Positions 1-7,172 of a stretch of 10,078 nucleotides of DNA are shown here, piece after piece. Origin of the DNA: Conidiobolus incongruus B7586. Its lineage: Eukaryota > Entomophthoromycota > Entomophthoromycetes > Entomophthorales > Conidiobolaceae. The stretch lies in NCBI GenBank assembly GCA_000697335.1, contig JNEM01006683.1:1-10078 (forward strand), written 5' to 3'. Position 1 is the first letter of the stretch. Each line of letters begins with the position of its first letter. The notes under the pieces were generated by a model. That model saw nothing but the letters and a program-made list of their open reading frames with translations. It did no database searches and was not told the DNA's origin. The position numbers were made by a program, and so were the translations under genes.

Positions 1-177
1 CAAAATTCATTTTTCTGGCGAATTCGTGAGACATGTAACATCGTGGTGCTCCTGTATCTATTACTGCATGCGTTGATTGTCCATCTATTTTGAGTGGGAT
101 AATTAAATGATTGCTTTCTTTTATCTTTTCAGGAGGCACTAATAATACTGATTCAGACCTCAAGTGTTCCTCCTTGT
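1..177 (-). CDS. Start of pol: retroviral-type aspartic protease (partial)
   Basis: Just downstream of gag on the minus strand, a coding-like stretch carries VIDTGA (at 47-64), the active-site motif of retropepsin-type aspartic proteases. It is preceded by the usual short beta-strand lead-in (LIIPLKIDGQ). The catalytic Asp and the DTG triad are present. Only about the first 55 residues are visible before the window ends, so the second half of the protease and the rest of pol cannot be assessed. As is common in this family, gag and pol are separate reading frames. The enzyme would cut the polyprotein within the particle. Confidence 0.75.
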
Positions 178-1323
178 TTACACTTGGGTCTCTTCTTTTC
201 CCGATTGATTAATCTTGCAATTTCTTGCGAAATGTCCTTCCTCCTTGCATTTAAAACATCTATTTTCTTGTCTTAGTTTTTCTTTAACGGCTGGCTCCAT
301 TCCTTTATTATGTCTTATTGATTTTGGTTTTGACCTCGAGATCTTCTTTTCTGCCTCTCGAAAAGCTGGCATGGAGCTTTCAATATCTTCTTTTAATTTG
401 TTAAGGATTATTGCTTCTTGTATCTCTGGTCGTACGTTATTTCGGAAAATACACAGCTGAGTAAACTCATCCATTGTTGTTAAACTTGCCAACGATGCAA
501 AACGTAAATAAAATTCTTGAATATTTTCATTAACACCTTGTTTACATTGTTGCACCTTGCTGATCTGATCATAAGCCGTTTGCTCTGTGGGTGCCAAAAT
601 CGCTTGGAACTTGGTAATTACTTCTTCTAATGTTCTTGGGTTTTTGTTTCTGTTCCGTAACATCAAATTCCACCATTTTCTAGCTTGTCCTTTTAGCCCT
701 TTACCGAATACTTCCATTTTCTGAGCATCAGTTAACTGAGGATGGACTTCTAGATATTGATGAAAGTTGCTGATATATTGAGAAGTTTGTTCTTCATATC
801 CTGCACAATTTTCTTCAAAATCTTCATTACTTCGATAAGATACATTATGATTAATAATTTGGATTTTTGTTCCTTCCTTTTCTGTTTTCGGATCCCTTCT
901 TTTTCCTTGTATATATTTGGTTGCTCGTCTTAGCATCCATCCTAATAATATACATAGAGACACTCCGAATCGATATTTAATCAAATTGGATAATACTTCT
1001 AGGACATTGAGTAAAGACATACTATCGCGAATTTGATAAAAGGGTATTCTGGTCATTTTGTCAACTACCTCTAAGATCCGCCAATGAGGAGCTGAAGAAT
1101 TCACCACGAAGTCATCACATTGATGTATAAGGATTCCCCAACTCATTAGTAGACACAAACGCATTATCCAGCGATTACTTCCTGTAGTTAACCAAGTTCC
1201 TCCCCAGCTAACCATTACACATAGCAGGACAAATGTTAATTTGAATACTGATGTCTGAGGTGACTCTGCGAGGGGAACTTCTTTGAATGTTACAGGAGAT
1301 AAAATAGAACGTAACAGTACCAT
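178..1323 (-). CDS. gag: Gag polyprotein of Ty3/gypsy element
   Basis: A 381-residue reading frame encoding the structural protein that packages the element's RNA into cytoplasmic particles. Residues about 165-320 form a retrotransposon-type Gag domain, with the family-typical block around HPQLTDAQKMEVFGKGLKGQ, then a WW pair, then a segment like TLEEVITKFQ. Residues 356-369 are a CCHC zinc knuckle (C356, C359, H364, C369; spacing CX2CX4HX4C), which binds nucleic acid. A basic linker (about 326-352) precedes the knuckle. Residues 1-140 are unusual: they contain three hydrophobic stretches (about 27-40, 51-67 and 119-131) and no known Gag fold that I recognise. The true start could be a downstream methionine, which would make part of this region leader sequence. 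The ATG at 1323 lies only 17 nt from the inferred LTR edge. Confidence 0.85.
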   Translation of the reverse strand: MVLLRSILSPVTFKEVPLAESPQTSVFKLTFVLLCVMVSWGGTWLTTGSNRWIMRLCLLMSWGILIHQCDDFVVNSSAPHWRILEVVDKMTRIPFYQIRDSMSLLNVLEVLSNLIKYRFGVSLCILLGWMLRRATKYIQGKRRDPKTEKEGTKIQIINHNVSYRSNEDFEENCAGYEEQTSQYISNFHQYLEVHPQLTDAQKMEVFGKGLKGQARKWWNLMLRNRNKNPRTLEEVITKFQAILAPTEQTAYDQISKVQQCKQGVNENIQEFYLRFASLASLTTMDEFTQLCIFRNNVRPEIQEAIILNKLKEDIESSMPAFREAEKKISRSKPKSIRHNKGMEPAVKEKLRQENRCFKCKEEGHFARNCKINQSGKEETQV

Positions 1324-1372
1324 AATGATAGCTAATTAATGTGAATAAAATATTATAACTCTGAGGAACTTA

Positions 1373-1378
1373 TTTATT
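1373..1378 (-). terminator. AATAAA poly(A) signal in the LTR
   Basis: AATAAA on the minus strand within the putative LTR, downstream of the TATA-like box and hairpin. This is the order expected for R/U5. In the 3' LTR copy it would direct polyadenylation of the element's RNA. The hexamer arises often by chance in AT-rich DNA. Confidence 0.35.
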
Positions 1379-1405
1379 AATTATTAGATCTGTTAAAGGA
1401 ATGAC

Positions 1406-1430
1406 CAGAATAGCTCATCTAGCTATTCTG
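1406..1430 (-). other. Perfect 10-bp hairpin in the LTR (R region?)
   Basis: CAGAATAGCT, then a 5-nt loop, then AGCTATTCTG: a perfect 10-bp stem. It lies 10-34 nt downstream of the LTR TATA-like box, so it would fall at or near the 5' end of the element's RNA and again near its 3' end if it is within R. The stem is seen directly; its role in reverse transcription, packaging or 3'-end formation is inference. Confidence 0.6.
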
Positions 1431-1439
1431 ATGTGTTCT

Positions 1440-1445
1440 CTTATA
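1440..1445 (-). promoter_or_regulatory. TATA-like box of the LTR
   Basis: TATAAG on the minus strand, inside the putative LTR. It lies about 100 nt upstream of the inferred LTR/leader boundary, with an AATAAA about 65 nt further on. The position relative to the hairpin and the poly(A) signal fits a U3 promoter. TATA-like words are common in AT-rich DNA, so the support is positional. Confidence 0.4.
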
Positions 1446-1456
1446 CTTCTTTTGGC

Positions 1457-1483
1457 CTTCTTTGTCTTCTTTGTCTTCTTTGT
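1457..1483. repeat. Three tandem copies of a 9-bp unit in LTR U3
   Basis: Three exact head-to-tail copies of CTTCTTTGT on the plus strand (ACAAAGAAG on the element's sense strand), followed by a related but imperfect CCTTTTGT. It lies just upstream of the LTR TATA-like box, where short tandem repeats often act as enhancer-like units in LTRs. Copy number and sequence are seen directly; the enhancer role is inferred. Confidence 0.75.
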
Positions 1484-1576
1484 CCTTTTGTCTTGTAGTG
1501 ATTATTTCAAGGGAAGTGGAACTTTAAATGTTCCTATTATATCCTATTTTAGGTAATGTCACGTTGACTCGTGACA

Positions 1577-1963
1577 GATATGTGATCATATTATTGAAAT
1601 TCAAATATTCGATTTGGTCAAATAACAAGTAGTTTTTGATTTTTGGGAAATCAGTACAAATTTTTTAGAATGAATATGAAGTAAATTTAAGATAATTTTA
1701 ATGAAACTTGAAATATAAGCAATTCATATTACTGCTTTTGAATCAAGTCACAGATTTGACCATTTTCTAAGTGGATGACCTAATTAACCATCAAGTTTAT
1801 TGAAAATGTTTAAAATTTACCATAAGTCTGAAGATAAACGTCAATTGTATTAATAATCATTAAAATTGAGTAATTGATCTCATTAATTATAAATTATAAA
1901 AATTTCTTAAGTATAAAATTTAAACGTATTATTCATTTATATTATTCAATTAAACTATTAATA
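1577..1963 (+). promoter_or_regulatory. Upstream region of the quinone oxidoreductase gene
   Basis: A 387-bp gene-free stretch between the LTR edge and the oxidoreductase ATG. It is AT-rich and holds several TATA-like words close to the gene: TATAAA at 1888-1893 and 1895-1900, and TATAAAA at 1912-1918, which is 46 bp before the ATG. No other conserved operator could be recognised. Background composition makes each TATA word weak evidence alone. Confidence 0.35.
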
Positions 1964-2941
1964 ATGAGTACTTATAAAGCTATTCAAATTGAACAAACTG
2001 GTGGCGTCGAAGTATTAAACTATACTGATGTCCCCAAACCAGTTCCTGGACCTACCCAAGTCCTTGTTAAGAACGAATTCGTTGGTGTTAACTTTATCGA
2101 TACCTATCACCGTACTGGTTTATATCCTCTTCCACTCCCCGCTATTTTAGGTCGCGAAGGTGCTGGTGTCGTTGAAGCAGTTGGTTCTGATGTTAAAGGA
2201 ATTTCAGTTGGTGATCGCGTCGCTTACCTTGCCGCTGGTTCTTATGGTGAATACAACGTAGTTGAAAGAAAACACGTTGCCAAGTTACCAGATTCCATTT
2301 CCTTTAAAACCGCTGCTACCATTCTTTTACAAGGCTTGACAGCTCTTACCATGGTTCAAGAATCTTACAAAGTTAAGGAAGGTGACTTCATTTTGATCCA
2401 TGCTGCTGCTGGTGGTACCGGTCAGCAATTAGTCAGACTTGCCAGACATTATGGTGCTACTGTCATTGGTACAACATCTACTCCCGAAAAGGCTGAAATT
2501 GCTCGCAAAGCTGGTGCACATCACGTGATCAACTATAAAGAGGAAGATGTAGCTAAGAGAGTGTTGGAGTTGACAGATAATAAGGGAGCTCATGCTGTCC
2601 TCGATGGTGTTGGTAAATCTACCTTCGAAGTCAGCTTAGCCAGTATCAGACGCCTTGGAACTCTGGTCAGCTTCGGTAATGCTTCAGGATCCGTCCCACC
2701 CCTCAATATTGCCAAGTTATCTCCCAAGAATGTCAAATTAATGAGATCTGGCCTCTTTGGATTCCTTGAAACTCAAGAAGAATTTGAACACTGGACCAGT
2801 GAATTATTCAAATTATACGAACAAGGTGTCGTTCCTGAAGAAGTTTATAAGGTATATCCTATTGCTGACGTTAAGCAAGCTCATCTCGATTTGGAAAGTG
2901 GTAAGACTACTGGTAAACTTATTTTATCTTTGGCCAATTGA
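1964..2941 (+). CDS. ZTA1: NADPH:quinone oxidoreductase, zeta-crystallin type (Zta1-like)
   Basis: A 325-residue intronless enzyme of the medium-chain dehydrogenase/reductase superfamily, quinone oxidoreductase branch. It uses NADPH to reduce quinones or related electrophiles in the cytosol and is linked to oxidative-stress tolerance in yeast. The N-terminal GroES-like domain (about 1-125) carries the family signature GVNFIDTYHRTGLYP (41-55) and GREGAG (63-68). The Rossmann domain has AAAGGTG (147-153), then STPEKAEIARKAGAHHVINY (172-191), where Lys176 is expected near the NADPH 2'-phosphate. The catalytic zinc ligands of alcohol dehydrogenases are absent, as expected for this branch. Length matches the family (about 325-335). 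The ATG at 1964 is preferred over the in-frame ATG at 1874, because the extra 30 residues are AT-driven low-complexity sequence and yeast-like proteins start near this point; A at -3 supports it. Position 152 is Thr where most relatives have Val. Confidence 0.95.
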   Translation: MSTYKAIQIEQTGGVEVLNYTDVPKPVPGPTQVLVKNEFVGVNFIDTYHRTGLYPLPLPAILGREGAGVVEAVGSDVKGISVGDRVAYLAAGSYGEYNVVERKHVAKLPDSISFKTAATILLQGLTALTMVQESYKVKEGDFILIHAAAGGTGQQLVRLARHYGATVIGTTSTPEKAEIARKAGAHHVINYKEEDVAKRVLELTDNKGAHAVLDGVGKSTFEVSLASIRRLGTLVSFGNASGSVPPLNIAKLSPKNVKLMRSGLFGFLETQEEFEHWTSELFKLYEQGVVPEEVYKVYPIADVKQAHLDLESGKTTGKLILSLAN

Positions 2942-3865
2942 TTTTGATAATTGAATTCATCAGATCTTTGTAATGCATTAGTATAATAAAAATAGCATTT
3001 AAAATATAAATATATCTCTGAATATTTAGATATATCAACATATTGTGTAGCATTGAATTAATATACCAATCATATTGATAAAATTAATATTTTTTTAAAG
3101 AACATTATATTGACTTATTAATACAGTATTAAATTTATATTGAATAATTGGATAATTACTTGGTAACAAAATTAAACATAGTTAAAAAATTAATAAAAGA
3201 TATTATATTAGTTATTTTATATTTTTGCAATATTAAATTTTGAACTTAAATTTATAGTAAAAAATTTAATAAAATATTTTACTAGTTAATATAAAAATCA
3301 GATTCAAAATTTAAATTTGTGATATTAATTATTGTTATTAAATTTTATAAATAATATCATTATAACTTAAATCAAAAAAATAATTTTCATTTTCAATAAA
3401 ATATAAAATCAATTTAAAAATTTATTAATAATATTTTTCAAAATTAATTAATATTATTATCGGGTAAAATAGGGTTCTTAGAAAGTCCAGAATAAATGTG
3501 GATCATAATTTTTAATTTAAATAACTTGATTTAAATTATATTTTGTAAAGTTTAATATATCAGTTTTTGATAATATATATTGAAATAAATTCTTTCTAAT
3601 CTATATATATCAATTGATATGGATCAAGGTTATTATATTTTTGAAGAAAGTAATATGATTTAATAGATATATATATAAACGTTAATTTTCCATATTCATT
3701 TTGTTATATATCACATTAAAAATATGTTTATCAAGATGTATAAAACAACTCAAATATAAAAATCAATCTAACAATTGACCATTGTTAAATAAATATTATT
3801 TACATATAACATTACTATAGTTTGAATATGATATATTTTGTATTTCGATTTAGAAGTTGGATCTA
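2942..3865. other. AT-rich spacer between two convergent genes
   Basis: About 0.92 kb lies between the stop codons of the oxidoreductase (plus) and RIB3 (minus), so it must hold both 3' UTRs and both termination regions. It is dominated by A/T runs with no tRNA-like fold, no long frame and no tandem array that I can see. The one less AT-rich patch is about 3459-3506, where the minus strand could encode a 20-codon frame (3506 to 3444). It resembles no protein I know. Confidence 0.6.
2985..2990 (+). terminator. AATAAA poly(A) signal of the oxidoreductase gene
   Basis: AATAAA 44 bp after the stop codon, followed by A-rich sequence. The distance is plausible for a short fungal 3' UTR. AT-rich background lowers certainty. 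Confidence 0.45.
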
Positions 3866-4668
3866 TTAAGATTGATTAGACTTAATATAGTGTACAAGGT
3901 TTTCAATGGTTATCATTTTGATATTGTGTTGCTGGGCGAATTCGAAACAATCTTCTCTTCTCTTCATTGTACCGTCATCATTAACTAATTCACAAATGAT
4001 GGCTGTGGGATACTTGCCAGATAACTTACATAGATCTAATCATTAAAATGATTAATTATTTGTTAGTGCTGTTGATGTATTGGTTAACTTACCAACTGCT
4101 GCTTCAGTGTGTCCCTGTCTTTCTAAAACACCGTTGGGTTTAGCTTTCAAAGGTAATAAATGACCTGGTTTGTTGAAGTCAAGAGGGTTCGTGATATTTG
4201 GATCGGCTAAGGCGTTAGCAGTTTTAGCTCTGTCACTGGCAGAAATCCCCGTAGTGGTTCCGTGTTTGAAGTCTACGGAAACACCATAAGCAGTTCTGAG
4301 TGGATCAGTATTTTTAGGGACCATCATTGGAATGTCTAATTCTTCTAATCTTTCGCTGGTTGTAGGACAACATACATAGCCACTGATATTTGATATATTA
4401 TTAAGGAGGAGGTTTATATGATGAATTTATTTATTACCTCGAGTATCTGATTAAAAAAGCCATCTTTTCGGGAGTGACATCTTGAGCAGCAATAATCAAG
4501 TCACCCTCATTTTCTCTGTCTTCATTATCCATAACTATTAAGAATTCTCCCTTGGCTATATAATAATATAAATGACAAAAACTTTGACACGTGTTTGATT
4601 AACCTACCGAAATCTTCGAGAGCAGATTCAATACTATCGAAATGAACAGCTTCTGTAGTTCCCAACAT
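3866..4668 (-). CDS. RIB3: 3,4-dihydroxy-2-butanone-4-phosphate synthase, 4 exons
   Basis: Converts ribulose 5-phosphate to 3,4-dihydroxy-2-butanone 4-phosphate plus formate, giving the four-carbon unit of riboflavin; Mg-dependent and a homodimer in relatives. Exons on the minus strand: 4668-4608, 4555-4438, 4382-4093 and 4035-3866. Introns are 52, 55 and 57 nt, all GTA...AG. Joined, they give 212 residues, close to yeast Rib3 (208). Key motifs: [11 protein letters not shown] (30-40), the acidic metal/substrate loop; RYSSGYVCC (57-65); [13 protein letters not shown] (100-112); GHTEAAVDL (150-158), split by the third intron; and CELV (171-174). The expected catalytic acids and the His of GHTEA are all present. 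The start is firm: an in-frame stop lies seven codons upstream. The 91-codon frame at 4052-4327 is only exon 3 running into an intron. Intron 3 contains CTAAC, a good branch-point match. The single-domain form, without GTP cyclohydrolase II, is the usual fungal arrangement. Confidence 0.96.
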
Positions 4669-4844
4669 AGTCACAAACAATATTGATTATTTTATTAATA
4701 AATATGTAAAATTATATTTTAATAGTGATTATTAATATTTTTTTCAAAAAGTGAGAATAATTAAACCTCAGATGATTATTTATATAAATTTTTGTGTCCT
4801 CTGATTACCTTGTGAATTAAAATCTTGTAATTAATAGTTTTATT
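4669..4844 (-). promoter_or_regulatory. Upstream region of RIB3
   Basis: A 176-bp AT-rich stretch upstream of the RIB3 ATG. Two ATTGG words (CCAAT boxes read on the plus strand) lie just beyond it, at 4848-4852 and 4880-4884, roughly 180-215 bp from the RIB3 start, a distance at which CCAAT-binding complexes often act in fungi. No FMN riboswitch-like element is seen. CCAAT spacing is seen directly; function is inferred. Confidence 0.3.
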
Positions 4845-4973
4845 ATGCCAATAGGGGATCAATTGAATTTGGCTGATTGCCAATTTGGATTAAAATTAAT
4901 GAAATGCTTTGGTTGGAATCAGATTCGCTTTATTCTATTTCAAATTATCCCGCAAATTTCAGTATTTAGATGA
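4845..4973 (+). pseudogene. Short frame resembling the start of a G-patch motif
   Basis: A 42-codon frame facing away from RIB3, in a less AT-rich patch. Residues 14-25 read QFGLKLMKCFGW, which resembles the first half of a G-patch, an RNA-binding/helicase-activating motif of the form hGxxhhxxMGWxxGxGLG. The second half with its glycines (GxGLG) is missing: after GW the frame continues NQIRFILFQ and stops. No convincing downstream exon was found. A GT at 4912 and an AG about 50 nt later exist, but the donor is GTT, unlike the GTA donors of the other genes. It could be the broken first exon of a G-patch protein, or chance. The CCAAT words within it mean the patch could instead be RIB3 promoter. 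Confidence 0.2.
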
Positions 4974-5586
4974 ATTTATGAGTTACAGAGTAATTTCAGT
5001 TTATAATATATATATTGTGGTATTTGATGGTTTTATTTATGTTGTTATTAATTTTTGTACTCTTCGATATGATTATTCGCCCCTCCTAATAAATTATAAA
5101 AATCAAAATTAGTGCCAAATACAATCCTTAGATATAATTAAAATTTTATATTTATTTAGCCTTTTATAATACCAATGGATTCATATTTATACTTATGATA
5201 TAACATATTTTATTAGAAATATTAATTTAATACATTTGATAATTTTTAATAGAATTTTATGATTTGTTTGTCGATAACATCATATGCTGCTTTGTACACT
5301 GTTGTGAAATTTGAATTATTGCATTATATCAAATTTTAATGCACTTATTTTTAATATAAGTCTAAATACGTTAAAAATACTTTCAAGATTTTTAATATAA
5401 AAAACTGAAATCAATATATAAGGATAATGATGAACTACTATTCTCGAAATATTTTATAATTTAATAATTTATTCATCTACAATCATTTTTTATTAATTTT
5501 AATCAAAATTAAGCAATATTTCAAATGTTCAAATATCACAATATATTTGAATTATTTTTATTAAATAACTACTATTTACTAAAATA

Positions 5587-5616
<30 letters not shown>
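5587..5616. repeat. (AT)n microsatellite
   Basis: Eleven uninterrupted AT units (5587-5608), then a one-base phase shift and further TA units to about 5616. Simple dinucleotide repeat in a gene-free AT-rich spacer; likely polymorphic between strains. Confidence 0.9.
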
Positions 5617-5617
<1 letters not shown>

Positions 5618-5775
5618 TAATAATCCGATTTAAATTTCATTGAATGTATAAACAGCCAATATAAAAGCCTAAAATTTTGATTATTATTGGATTATAGTCC
5701 AATTATATTAATTTATTTAGCTAATTCCAATTAATTAAAAGCATTAGTTGGTTAATAATATATTATAATTACCAC

Positions 5776-6034
5776 ATGGAATACTATGAAATTTATCCAA
5801 GAAAGCATTTAATAATTGTATAAATTTGTTATATTTTATTATGCGGTTTATGTTCAAGGATTCGATTATGAAAATTGGTCATTTTATATTTCTGAAAATA
5901 ATGAAATTAAGACATAATAAATTCCAAAATTCAATTTTTTGTTAAAGGAAAACAAGAACTATTTGATGAATTTCAAACTCTGGCATACATGGCACAAATT
6001 AATATAATGTTAGTGTTAATAATCAATGCTTAAC
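5776..6034 (+). pseudogene. Possible remnant of a secreted-protein gene
   Basis: Several short stretches here look more protein-like than the surrounding AT background. In one frame (from an ATG at 5786, with two adjacent TAA codons at about 5810) a hydrophobic stretch LYKFVIFYYAVYVQG is followed by FDYENWSFYISENNEIKT and a stop, like a signal peptide plus a mature N-terminus. Another frame from 5941 reads KQELFDEFQTLAYMAQIN, and a third continues NVSVNNQCLTL. The order loosely recalls the N-terminal part of secreted fungal class 3 lipases, but no lipase core (GHSLG or similar) is found downstream. No GT-AG introns of the size used by the neighbours join the pieces. Either a decayed gene or a chance run. 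The lipase guess is weak. Confidence 0.25.
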
Positions 6035-6441
6035 TTTGTAAACTTAAATGAATTTCTATTTCAAATTAATGTTTAATCATTACCAAATAGATATTTATAT
6101 CGATATGATTAATTGAATAATAATGATTAAATATATTAGCAAATTAAGCCATATCAACATTGTAATATACATGCCAGATATTTTAATTTCAAATTCATTT
6201 ATTCTTCAAATATAATGGAATGCTCTTAACCTTTTCAGTTTATATTATTTATTAAATAATTATTAATTTAATATTTTAATATAATTTTAAAATCTATATA
6301 TAAACCATCTTTATTATATTTATATATGTATTTGTTATCAATATTTTTAAATGAAAACAAAATTTAAATTTGTACCATAAAAAAATTAAGCACTATATAA
6401 AAATAATGTACAACTAGCATCCAATATATGAATGTTTTAAA

Positions 6442-6507
6442 ATGAAACAATCATTACTCATGCTTATTAATATTATGGTTTTACTGTTAAGTAACTTGCA
6501 CTCATAA
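6442..6507 (+). other. 21-codon frame resembling a signal peptide
   Basis: A short frame, MKQSLLMLINIMVLLLSNLHS then TAA. It has a basic N-terminus, a hydrophobic core and a polar end, the layout of a secretory signal peptide. No mature protein follows in frame. A GT at 6491 and AG at 6527-6528 would define a 38-nt intron, shorter than any confirmed intron here (51-59 nt), so a spliced gene is not supported. It may be a relic of a secreted-protein gene, or chance hydrophobicity in AT-rich DNA. Confidence 0.15.
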
Positions 6508-7172
6508 ATCTTTATTTTGAGTGTTCAGTATTGTTTCAAAGTTTGTAATTATAAGTAATTATTTCAATAAGAAAAGTTTTATCTAGATTTAATTTAACTT
6601 ATTCCCTTATTTTTCAATTATTGGTCAATTTGAATTTTGAATAAATTTAATTACACAGATATCGATAAAATAATCTAATAATAGCTCATTATTCACAATT
6701 TAATTATCTAAAGATCATGTCTAAATATTTTCCAATTCTTGTTCAATTCATAGAATATATGATAATGAATAATTAATACAATATTTCAAGGTATATAATA
6801 ATGAGTAATAAATACACTATAACTTTTTATGTAAATTATTTTTACATTGATTCGAGAATTAATTTAAATATTGGAAAAAAATTCATCATTAAGCAATTAT
6901 TGAGTGCAAATTAACTATCGAACCATAGCAAAAATTATAATTGAATTTGTTATATTTAAAAAGAATCTCAAATAAAAAAAATTAAATCCTATTAAAAATA
7001 TAATATATCAATATTTAGGTTTATTTATTTAAAAAATTTTAATAATTTTTTAATAAATTAATCCCATAATTTTAATTCCTAAAATTAAATTTAAAAATAT
7101 AATTAAGATTTTTGAATTATAAAATAAAAATTATTTTAATTTTAAATATTTATAAGTATTAATTAAAAAAAT

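Larger units (their letters stand above)
1..1576 (-). mobile_element. Ty3/gypsy-family LTR retrotransposon, 5' part only
   Basis: An LTR retrotransposon reading right to left and cut by the left edge of the window. In order on the minus strand: a putative 5' LTR (about 1576 to 1340), gag (1323 to 178) with a retrotransposon Gag domain and a CCHC zinc knuckle, and the start of an aspartic protease (1 to 177). Reverse transcriptase, RNase H, integrase and the 3' LTR would lie outside, so wholeness cannot be judged here. The Gag domain type and the gag-protease order fit Ty3/gypsy (Metaviridae). The open gag frame suggests a fairly young copy, but the second LTR needed for dating is not visible. 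Seen: domains and order. Inferred: family and LTR limits. Confidence 0.85.
1340..1576 (-). repeat. Putative 5' LTR of the Ty3/gypsy element
   Basis: On the minus strand this stretch starts TGTCACG and ends TTCACA, so it has the usual TG...CA termini. Its internal order fits U3-R-U5: a TATA-like box (1440-1445), a hairpin about 30 nt downstream where RNA would start, and an AATAAA signal (1373-1378). The outer 20 bases (1557-1576) form a 7-bp perfect inverted repeat, TGTCACG/CGTGACA, around a 6-bp spacer. The length, about 237 bp, is normal for the family. The partner LTR is not in the window, so the inner boundary is inferred from the TG/CA rule only. No clear tRNA primer-binding site follows it. 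Confidence 0.6.
4974..7172. other. Long AT-rich spacer with no confident gene
   Basis: About 2.2 kb of strongly A/T-dominated DNA upstream of BUD23. It contains an (AT)n tract near 5587-5616, protein-like islands at 5776-6034, and a short signal-peptide-like frame at 6442-6507 (listed separately). The 67-codon frame ending at 5112 is rich in Phe, Tyr, Ile and Val, as AT-rich noncoding DNA tends to be, and its start is a TTG; I do not call it. No tRNA, rRNA or repeat array was recognised. Confidence 0.55.

Noticed and set aside
215-460. 81-codon plus-strand frame
   Set aside because: It lies antisense within gag, and its sequence is explained by the complementary strand. It shows no domain of its own.
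1874-1963. 30-residue N-terminal extension of the oxidoreductase, as a possible targeting peptide
   Set aside because: The extension is Ile/Lys/Tyr/Asn-rich as expected of translated AT-rich leader, includes TATA-like words, and orthologues begin near the internal methionine.
2757-2954. 65-codon plus-strand frame overlapping the oxidoreductase 3' end
   Set aside because: Out-of-frame shadow of the oxidoreductase coding sequence; Leu/Lys/Asn-rich with no recognisable motif.
4669-4844. FMN riboswitch upstream of RIB3
   Set aside because: No conserved FMN-aptamer sequence blocks are present, and the organism appears to be a fungus, where this riboswitch class is not expected.
4909-5112. 67-codon plus-strand frame
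   Set aside because: Begins at a TTG, is dominated by Phe/Tyr/Ile/Val as expected for AT-rich noncoding DNA, and matches no family I recognise.
5587-5616. (AT)n tract as a replication origin or cruciform element
   Set aside because: A plain dinucleotide repeat in AT-rich DNA explains it; no origin-specific motif could be supported.
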